Shown here in pieces: positions 57,484 through 64,000 of a stretch of 64,000 nt of DNA. The notes beneath the pieces were generated by a model. The model worked only from the letters and a program-made list of their open reading frames with translations. It was not told where the DNA came from and ran no database searches. The stretch is from Advenella kashmirensis WT001 (GTDB lineage Bacteria; Pseudomonadota; Gammaproteobacteria; Burkholderiales; Burkholderiaceae_B). A program made the position numbers and the translations under genes. Where the stretch lies: NCBI RefSeq assembly GCF_000219915.2, contig NC_017964.1:4030001-4094000 (forward strand), in the 5' to 3' direction. The first letter of the stretch is position 1. The number at the start of each line of letters is the position of its first letter.

Positions 57484-58738
57484 TCAGGTCGCATGCGCCC
57501 GAATAGTCTGCCCAGTGAGAAACTGGGCACGGGGGCCTGCCACAAACCTGAGCAGCGGCACCAGTTCGGAAGGAGCGGCAGCCAGATCCATTTCAATGGC
57601 GTTAACGCGCATGGCACGCGGACCCAGTTCACAGGCCAGGCTGGCGATCAGCATGCGTGCAGCGGCGATGTCTCCTGCCTGCTGCCAGCTATCGGTCTGA
57701 TCGTGCGCCGGCAAGAGTACGGTCAGGCTGCTATGCGCTGCGTTCTGGCCGGCATAGCGCCGTGCCGTTTCATGAACGGTGTGCAGCATCTGGCCAGCTT
57801 GAGCGTGCAGGCAGGAGAAATCCAGGGTGGCGGTGTAGTGCGCGTTTACAGGGTCGCGTTTACAGGGGTCGCGTTTACAGGGGTCGCCTCTTCGATAGCC
57901 AGTGCCGCGACCCAGGCGGCATCCGGGTTGCCGGCAGGCCGGTACGCCACAAGGCTATCGGGTGGCAACGGCGGGAGTTCGGCGGGTTTGAAAGGCTTGC
58001 TACCACCAAATATGGACGAACCGCCATCCACGCTGAATCGTTCTCCGCTAAGCGGGCCTGCCGCTTCCGAGGCCAGGAAGAACAGGGCTTCGGCCATCTC
58101 CTGCGGGTCTGCCATACGGCCCAGCGGAACTTTTGCTACGATATCGGCCGGCTCAAGACGGCCGATATCAATTAATTCGGCCACCAGTTCGGTGCGCACA
58201 ACGCCAGGGCATAGCACGCTGACGGCAAGATCAGGCCGGGCTGCAGCCAGCGCCTGGGTTTGTGCAAGCAGGCCGGCTTTGGTGGCGCTGTACGCGCCGC
58301 GCCAGGGAATGGCGCGCAATGCGGCGCCTGAAGCCACATTGACGACTCGGGCACCCGGCGCAAGTTGTGGGAGCAATGCCTGGACCACCAGGCGGGCGCA
58401 CGCAGATTTAATGCGACCAGGCGATCCATGTGTACAGGATCCTGATCGACCAGCTGCAGGCCACTAGTATCGGACATGCCGGCGTTATTGATAATGGCAT
58501 CCAAAATAAGGGACGGATCGGCCAGGGAGTGTATTTGCGTCGCCTGCGTCAGATCAACGGTCCGCACCAGATGCGTGACATTGCCGCCACTTTTTGTCGC
58601 GCTTAGCGTTTGCATCAATTGGGCAAGTGCCGTGGCATTGCAATCGACCAGCACGCAGCGCCAGCCGCGGCTGGCAAATAGCAGCGCGCTGGCGCGACCG
58701 ATACCTGATGCGGCGCCGGTAATGAGAATGGTGGGCAT
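57484..58738 (-). CDS. Tandem SDR protein: SDR domain fused to a second partial SDR domain (two frame breaks here)
   Basis: Start ATG 58738 with AGGCG seven bases upstream. First domain complete: TILITGAASGIGRASALLFA, NNAGMS, S/YSATK (AYSATKAG), PGVVRTELV, GGSS. It is interrupted at about 58397, where one base restores LRAARLVVQALLPQ. After a linker with a 15-base repeat (encoding TPVNA three times) and a lost G at 57851-57853, the frame continues with YTATLDFSCLHAQAGQ and an SDR-like C-terminal half (AARMLIASLACELGPRAMRVNAIE, LTGQTIRAHAT) that lacks a nucleotide-binding N-terminus. Repaired length about 418 residues. The second half may aid dimerisation. Otherwise the pieces would be two truncated genes. 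Confidence 0.75.
57840..57883. repeat. 15-base tandem repeat, three copies
   Basis: Unit TCGCGTTTACAGGGG occurs at 57854-57868 and 57869-57883; the copy at 57840-57853 lacks one G of the GGGG. The repeat encodes a TPVNA linker between the two SDR-like domains on the minus strand. The missing G causes the frame break there. Confidence 0.8.
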
Positions 58739-58754
58739 TGTGATCGCCTGAAGG

Positions 58755-59512
58755 TCAGATATTCGTAAAGGTGATGCCGCCGTCGACAACCAGCGCCTGG
58801 CCTGTGATGAAACCAGCTTCATCGCTGGCCAGAAAGCAGATGCCCCTGGCAATGTCGGTCACCGTACCCAGCGCCCCAGCGGCGTACGCGCGATGCGATT
58901 GGCATCTCGCTCGGCATTGCGGTTGCGTTGGGTTCCTTCCGTGGGTACCGCCGAAGGGCAGACGGCGTTCACGCGGATATGACGCGCTCCCAGTTCTGCC
59001 GCCGCTGCGCGCGTGATACCCAGAACGCCGGACTTGATGCCGGAATACACCACTGAATTGGCGGCCGAGCGCAGGGCCGCAGTAGAGGCCACATTGACGA
59101 TCACGCCGCCCCTGTCGGGGTCCATGACGTCGACAGCCGCCTGCAGCCCCCAGATCACGGATTTGAAGCCGATGTCAATCATGCGATCCACGGTTTCCGG
59201 CATGATGTCGGGTACCGCCTGATAGCGCACCCAGGCGGCGTTGTTCACCATGATATCCAGCCGTCCCATGTGCTGATGCGCCTGCGCGACGGCAGCAGCC
59301 ACCCCTTCGCGCGTGGCCATGTTCTGCACCACGTCAAATGCCTTGCCGCCCGCCTGTGTGATCTCCTGTACGGTAGCACTGACGAACTCTTCCTTCAGAT
59401 CGTTAACACCAACGATGGCGCCACGGGCGGCCATCTGCTTTGCCGTTTCCTTGCCGATGCCGTTACCCGCGCCGGTGATCAGGGCCACGCGGCCCGCCAT
59501 ATCCTGTTGCAT
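58755..59512 (-). CDS. SDR-family oxidoreductase (frameshifted near the C-terminus)
   Basis: N-terminal VALITGAGNGIGKETAKQMAARGA, NNAAWVRYQ, catalytic Ser in NVASTAALR and Tyr/Lys in YSGIKSG, then RVNAVCPSAVPTEG. After LGRW the frame stops at 58859, but one added C near 58871 restores [34 protein letters not shown] and the TGA at 58755-58757, typical SDR ending. Repaired length about 252 residues. Probably a beta-hydroxyacyl-CoA or alcohol dehydrogenase of the operon. Its stop is 16 bases before the next SDR start. Confidence 0.87.
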
Positions 59513-59524
59513 TGCTTTGATTCC

Positions 59525-60484
59525 TTATACCGTTGCGATGAACTGTGCACCCAGACCTTCCAGTCTGCGCCCGTTATTGAACGCCGCCTCGATCTTGCGC
59601 ACTTCCCTTAGGGAGTAATGCAAGGGAAGCTCCCAGGTAAAGCCCATGCCACCGTGCAGATGAATGGCTTTTTCGATAATAAATACGGCATTGCCCAGCG
59701 CGCCCGAAAAGGCCGGGGCCACATCGCGCGACATACCGAATTCATTTGTGAGCAATGCCCGGCGCAGAGCAGCTGTCGAGGACTCATGCAGCAACTTCAT
59801 GTGCGCCAGGGTATGGCGCACCACCTGTTTGGCCGATAGCGGGCGTCCGAACTGCACGCGCGTAGACGTATATTGTGCTGTTCGCGTCAAGGCCTCGGCG
59901 CTCAGACCGTTGATAAAACCGGCACTCAGCACCAGAGCATCGTCCACTAATGTGGCGAACGCGGCGGCAGACAGGTGCGCCTTGACCACAGCGTTTGCCA
60001 GATCAACGTCAAATTGCGGGTACTCCGGATCCATCGTCCCGTTGGCCTGCAGGAGCAGCGAGCCGGCTTCAAGAAGGCTTGCTCCTTCTTCGTCTGCGAC
60101 CAGAATCCAGTCGCACGTGTCAGCATACCCGGCATGGCTTGCGGTCTTATCTGCGAGGCTGCCCTGCCAGGCAATGGTGGCGATTTTCTCACCGTCGACC
60201 AGTGCCTGCGCAATGTCACTATCGGCAAAGGCCTTTGCCAGTACCATTTGCTCCACCAAAGGAAAGTGCAATTGCAGGGAACCGGCAGCCTCACATACCG
60301 GCACACCGAATGCCAGGTCCAGGCCAAGGCCACCCCGGCTCTCCGGGGCGCACACACCAAACAGGCCGGCAGCGGCCAGCACCTTGGCGGTATCGCGCAC
60401 ACCGCGACCCAGCACATCACCGACCGCAGCGGCAGCCGCTTCGGCAAACTCTTCGGGGCGCAAATTTTCTTCCTGGTGACTCAT
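59525..60484 (-). CDS. Acyl-CoA dehydrogenase, smaller subunit-type
   Basis: About 319 residues, shorter than the standard 380. ATG 60484 with AAGGAT upstream overlaps the region of the upstream ACAD stop (60487). Contains AGLFGVCAPESRGGLGLDLAFG, a middle domain with reduced similarity, then TRVQFGRPLSAKQVVRHTLAHMKLL and HLHGGMGFTWELPLHYSLRE. The EPD/SEPDAGSD part of the middle domain is missing. Such short ACADs pair with a full-length partner as heteromeric enzymes in steroid or cyclic acid breakdown. The adjacent full-length ACAD is the probable partner. Confidence 0.85.
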   Translation of the reverse strand: MSHQEENLRPEEFAEAAAAAVGDVLGRGVRDTAKVLAAAGLFGVCAPESRGGLGLDLAFGVPVCEAAGSLQLHFPLVEQMVLAKAFADSDIAQALVDGEKIATIAWQGSLADKTASHAGYADTCDWILVADEEGASLLEAGSLLLQANGTMDPEYPQFDVDLANAVVKAHLSAAAFATLVDDALVLSAGFINGLSAEALTRTAQYTSTRVQFGRPLSAKQVVRHTLAHMKLLHESSTAALRRALLTNEFGMSRDVAPAFSGALGNAVFIIEKAIHLHGGMGFTWELPLHYSLREVRKIEAAFNNGRRLEGLGAQFIATV

Positions 60485-60486
60485 GA

Positions 60487-61688
60487 TCAGATATCCTTTG
60501 GCAGTTGCATAATGCGCTGGGCGATGATGTCCAATTGCACTTCGGTCGTGCCCGCGTAGATAGTCTCGGCATGCGAGAACAGGTAGGCAGTGCAAAAATG
60601 CTCGCGGGCACGCCGCGCCAGCGGGCTTGAGGACGGCCCGACCTGTGAGACGATTTCCTGCGCCAGTGCCATGAATGCCTGGTGGCATTCGACCAATATA
60701 GTTTGGTCAGCGAGCCGCGCGCACCAATGGCGGCCCCGGCAAGCAGCTGGTCGACCGATTGCTCCACCAGTCCCTTGAGCCCGTCGATTTCACACACAAG
60801 CTGGCCAATGCGGCGCTGATAGTAGCTCTCGGTCAATCGGCCAGCAAGCTGCGCATCTGATTGGCACGCCTGAACCAGTTGGCGCAATTCACACTCGAAC
60901 CGCCAAGGCCGATACATGCGATTGGTGGCTCGTTCAATGGACAGGACGCGAATGGCAGCGTTCCAGCCTTCATCGGGTGCGCCCAGCCTTGCGCTGTCGG
61001 GAACGATAACATCATCGAAAAACACTTCAGCGAATGATTCTTTGTTGTCGATGGAACGGATTGGCACGACACGAATCCCTGGCGTATCCATGGGAACCGC
61101 AAACATAAGCAGGCCCCGATGTTTGTCGGCCACCGTTCCGGTGCGCGTCAGCAAAAGACAGTAATGCGCCTTTGCCGCGCCACTGGTCCAGATTTTCTGG
61201 CCGTTGATCCGCCATTGGTCGCCTTCCTGTGTTGCGCGGGTTCGTAACCGCACCAGATCGGAACCGGCATCGGGCTCTGAAAAGCCCTGGCACCAGTAGT
61301 TCTGCATTTGCAGAATGGCAGGAAGGAAGGTCTTCTTCTGCGCTTCGGTACCCACGGTCATAATGATGGGGCCGGCAAGCTCCTTGCCGATTGAGCTCAC
61401 GCTCTCGGGCATGGCCAGCGCGCCAATTTCTTTGTTGACCGCCAGATGCTCGCGCAGGGTGAGCCCGTGACCGCCATATTCCACCGGCCAGGTCATCCCG
61501 GCCAGGCCGGCGCGATACATGGCCGCTTCCCATTGGCTCGATTCGGCCAGCGTCGGGCTTCGGTAATCCAGAGTGTCTGCCCGCATATGCGCAGGCAGGT
61601 TGTTTTTCAGCCATTCGCGGGCATGCGCACGATAGGCGTCCGGCGCGATAGCGGGCTGAGCGGTCAGCGGGTTGGCGTGAAAATCCAT
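60487..61688 (-). CDS. Acyl-CoA dehydrogenase, full-length type (frameshifted near C-terminus)
   Basis: ATG 61688; MDFHANPLTAQPAIAPDAYRAHAREWLKNNLPAHM, then GMTWPVEYGGHGLTLREHL, QGFSEPDAGSDLVRLRTRA (FAD/substrate loop) and IWTSGAAKAHYCLLLTRTG. The frame breaks at about 60691 (LYWS): one added base gives ECHQAFMALAQEI and YAGTTEVQLDIIAQRIMQLPKDI to the TGA at 60487. Repaired length about 400 residues. It catalyses alpha,beta-dehydrogenation of an acyl-CoA. With the next gene it looks like a two-subunit ACAD. Confidence 0.88.
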
Positions 61689-61705
61689 GCTTGATCTCGA
61701 AAATG

Positions 61706-63838
61706 TCATACTGCAGGGTTGATCGGAATCAGAAGCGCGTCGAGCACAACGGCCCCCTGCCCTTCGGGAAGGATACGTACCGGGTTCATGTCGATCTCGG
61801 CCACATTGCATGCGTAGCGGCAGGCAAACTGCGAGAGCCTTGCCAGTGTATGCGCCGCAGCCTGGACATCGGCCCTGGGCTGGCCGCGTGCGCCATCCAG
61901 AATCGGGAACAGTTTGAGCGACCGTATCATCGCATGTGCTTCGTCTTCAGAAACCGGTGCGGTTTGCACGGCAACGTCATGCAAAATCTCAGCATAAATG
62001 CCGCCTGTGCCCACCATCACGACCGGGCCAAATACCGGGTCCCTGGAAACCCCCATGATCAGTTCGATGCCCTCCTTGGCCATCGGCGTGACCAGGATGC
62101 CGTCGAGCCTGGCTGCAGGTGCATGCGTGGCCGCGGCCTGCATGATTTGCTCGTAGGCGTCGCGCACGGCCTGCTCGTTGCCAAGATTGAGGACGACGCC
62201 GCCGATCTCGGTTTTGTGGGCAATATCTGCGGAGGCAATTTTAAGGACTACCGGAAAACCCATGCGCTGTGCCGCCTGTACTGCTTCGTCTGCGCTGGCA
62301 GCCACAATTTCATCCTGCACGCAAATTCCGGCTGCGGCCAGGGCTTTCTTGGCGGTATATTCGTTGCGAAAGGCGCTGGGTTCCAGCGATTGCACGGTAT
62401 CCTGGTAACGCGGTGCCGCACCCAGGCGGGCCAGTTGCGCCATGCGCAGCAGACCGGCCAGCCCCTGGGCCGTGGCGTCAATGCCTGGGAACACAGGAAT
62501 GCCCAGCGCATTGATTTCCCTGACTGCGTCAGCAGGTCCCTGACTGGTAACGACCAGCAGACGATCCGGATAGGATGCGCGGATATTGCGCAGCGCTTCC
62601 ATGTACACGCTGCGCAAACGGGGGTTGTATAGAGCCAGCGACAGAAAGATCTGGGTAACGTCAGCGCCATCATCTTCCATCAACGCCGACAACATGCCAA
62701 ACAGGACTTCGGGACGCGACGATACCTGGGCGGTCGCGTCAACCGGATTATTGACACCGGCCAGCGGCAGTACCTGCCGGATTCGCTCCTTGGTGGATTC
62801 ATTCAGCGTGCTTAACGCGAGCCCCGCTTTGACGGTAGCATCGGCCATCATGATGCCAAAACCACCGGAGGCTGCCAGCACGGTGACCCGATTGCCTTTT
62901 GGTAGGCCGCCGGGCAGCAAAATGGATGCGGCGTGGCCCAGTTCCAGCAGCGCTTCGATCGAGTCAACCCGCAAGGCGCCGTAGCGCCGGAAGACCGCGT
63001 CAATGACCGCATCGGAACTGGCCAGCGCGCCGGTATGCGATGCGGCGGCAGCCTGCCCCTGGTCAGTGGAGCCAATTTTCAGCACCACCACCGGTTTGTT
63101 CTTTTGCCGTGCCAGGTCCAGCGCCCGGGTTAATCTGCCGGCATCGCGGCAGGTTTCCATGCAACACAGGATCAAGCGGGTCTGCGCATCCTCGGCCAGT
63201 GCGGCAATACCATCGGCCACGTCAATGTCCGCCTCGTTGCCGGTGGCGATAAAGTGACTGACCCCCAAACCCTTACTGGCAACGTTCTGCACGACGTAGC
63301 TGCCGATATTGCCGGACTGGGACACAATGCCCATATGGCCGGCCTCTGGCATGCTCTGCTCAAGAATAATGGAAAATGAGCCGATCACCCCCTGGGCCAC
63401 ACTAATGATGCCCAGGCAGTTGGGCCCCAGCAAACGCATGCCATGCTCTCTGGCGATGGCAACCAGTTGCGCCTGTAGTACGGCGCCTTCGGGCCCCGCT
63501 TCGGCAAATCCGGAAGACAATACGACTACCCCGCGCACCCCGCGCGCAGCACAGTCCTGTAGCGCCTGTACGGCTGCCGAGGCCGGAACCGCCAGCACTG
63601 CCATATCTGGCGCCTGCGGCAGATCGGCCACAGAGGTATAGGCGGGCAGGCCCTGGATGGTGCCGCCTCGCGGATTGACCGGATAGATTGTTCCCCCATA
63701 ACCATACTTGCGCAAAAAATAAATGGGACGGCCACCGATTTTGGTGATGTCATCGGACGCACCGACAATGGCGATCCCTCTGGCCATGAAGAACGCGTTC
63801 AGTCCGGCGCCCGGCTCAGGCGCAATAAATGTATCCAT
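61706..63838 (-). CDS. ADP-forming acyl-CoA synthetase (acetate-CoA ligase family)
   Basis: 710 residues, NDP-forming CoA ligase family: CoA-binding N-terminal domain (ARGIAIVGASDDITKIGGRPIYFLRKYGYGG, VNPRGGTIQGLPAY), succinyl-CoA ligase-like domain with GPNCLGIIS and IVSQSGNIGSYVV, and a C-terminal ATP-grasp domain (YTAKKALAAAGICVQDEIVA, GFPVVLKIASADIAHKTEIGGV, LIMGVSRDPVFGPVVMVGTGGI, AEIDMNPVRI). The His in SHTGALASSD is in the usual region. Activates a carboxylic acid to its CoA ester at the start of the pathway. Frame intact over 2.1 kb. Confidence 0.88.
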   Translation of the reverse strand: MDTFIAPEPGAGLNAFFMARGIAIVGASDDITKIGGRPIYFLRKYGYGGTIYPVNPRGGTIQGLPAYTSVADLPQAPDMAVLAVPASAAVQALQDCAARGVRGVVVLSSGFAEAGPEGAVLQAQLVAIAREHGMRLLGPNCLGIISVAQGVIGSFSIILEQSMPEAGHMGIVSQSGNIGSYVVQNVASKGLGVSHFIATGNEADIDVADGIAALAEDAQTRLILCCMETCRDAGRLTRALDLARQKNKPVVVLKIGSTDQGQAAAASHTGALASSDAVIDAVFRRYGALRVDSIEALLELGHAASILLPGGLPKGNRVTVLAASGGFGIMMADATVKAGLALSTLNESTKERIRQVLPLAGVNNPVDATAQVSSRPEVLFGMLSALMEDDGADVTQIFLSLALYNPRLRSVYMEALRNIRASYPDRLLVVTSQGPADAVREINALGIPVFPGIDATAQGLAGLLRMAQLARLGAAPRYQDTVQSLEPSAFRNEYTAKKALAAAGICVQDEIVAASADEAVQAAQRMGFPVVLKIASADIAHKTEIGGVVLNLGNEQAVRDAYEQIMQAAATHAPAARLDGILVTPMAKEGIELIMGVSRDPVFGPVVMVGTGGIYAEILHDVAVQTAPVSEDEAHAMIRSLKLFPILDGARGQPRADVQAAAHTLARLSQFACRYACNVAEIDMNPVRILPEGQGAVVLDALLIPINPAV

Positions 63839-63841
63839 ATT

Positions 63842-64000
63842 TCAGCAGCCTTTGAACTTGGGTTCGCGTTTTTCCAGAAAGGCCATGCGTGCTTCGCGTG
63901 CATCTTCTGTCTTGGCCAGCAGCATGGTGAACTCCTGCTCAAAACGATAGGCATCACGCTGTGGCATCACATCGACCATATTGGCAGCGCGCTTGGCGTA
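63842..64000 (-). CDS. Enoyl-CoA hydratase/isomerase family protein, C-terminal part
   Basis: Cut by the right edge; 52 residues and a stop at 63842-63844 are visible. The tail AKRAANMVDVMPQRDAYRFEQEFTMLLAKTEDAREARMAFLEKREPKFKG is the typical end of crotonase-family proteins (EKR-P-FKG). It hydrates 2-enoyl-CoA in beta-oxidation. It lies four bases before the CoA ligase start and is part of the same operon. Confidence 0.85.
   Translation of the reverse strand, partial: YAKRAANMVDVMPQRDAYRFEQEFTMLLAKTEDAREARMAFLEKREPKFKGC

Noticed and set aside
57484..57789. Separate small SDR-fragment gene
   Set aside because: Frame continues from the upstream SDR across the 15-base repeat if one G is restored, so it is treated as part of the tandem SDR protein.
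56758..58467. 569-codon open frame on the plus strand over the CMD and SDR genes
   Set aside because: Antisense to two genes with strong motifs; high GC makes long shadow frames common here.
61691..62632. 313-codon open frame on the plus strand inside the CoA ligase gene
   Set aside because: Shadow of the intact 710-residue ligase; no start signal and no domain features.

Overview
The window looks like a chromosomal segment of a betaproteobacterium of the Alcaligenaceae (Advenella/Bordetella type). Grounds are the mid-to-high GC, two Bug-type (tripartite tricarboxylate) receptors, a TRAP receptor that closely resembles as recalled the pyroglutamate-binding DctP proteins of Bordetella, and many catabolic operons with IclR, LysR, MocR and PadR regulators. 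No tRNA, rRNA, CRISPR array, insertion sequence or prophage was seen. The genus is inference.

Layout. 1-1910: edge of a capsule locus, kpsE (minus, cut by the window edge) and kpsS (plus). 1931-7375: FUSC-type exporter, GntP-type permease, tannase-family lipoprotein. 7625-16850: an uptake and oxidation module for an amine or opine-like compound: PotABCD-like ABC transporter, a three-subunit HcnABC/OoxAB-like flavoprotein dehydrogenase, a divergent IclR regulator, and a PuuB-like amine oxidase. 17069-21835: small genes (GyrI-like, YqaE-like, DUF924) and an emrAB efflux operon. 21880-29906: part of a type VI secretion cluster, tssA-tssB-tssC-hcp-tagJ-tssE-tssF plus a DUF3540 gene, without tssG/H/J/K/L/M. 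30278-37132: dctPQM TRAP transporter divergent from a full-length 5-oxoprolinase, a likely pyroglutamate uptake and hydrolysis unit. 37505-40107: Bug receptor and a ThDP enzyme. 40179-47259: a visibly lower-GC catabolic block (MFS, LysR, succinate-semialdehyde dehydrogenase, MHS transporter, LLM flavin monooxygenase, flavin reductase). 47437-49779: divergent MocR regulator and EamA exporter. 49873-52865: iron and oxidative-stress genes (siderophore-interacting reductase, YqjI-like PadR regulator, OrfX-like protein with a Fur-box match, sodA). 53109-64000: SDR, Bug receptor, and a long minus-strand acyl-CoA catabolic operon (enoyl-CoA hydratase, ADP-forming CoA ligase, two acyl-CoA dehydrogenases, two SDR genes, one a tandem fusion, CMD protein, two hotdog thioesterases).

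The most striking property is that fifteen otherwise well-preserved genes each lack one to three bases. I find 20 frame breaks; all can be repaired by adding one base, nearly all beside a short C/G (or A/T) run, and none by removing a base. This one-sided pattern points to sequence under-calling rather than pseudogenisation, so these genes are described as reconstructed, with the break position given. Several perfect inverted repeats in intergenic regions, which look like operators or hairpins, are listed separately.
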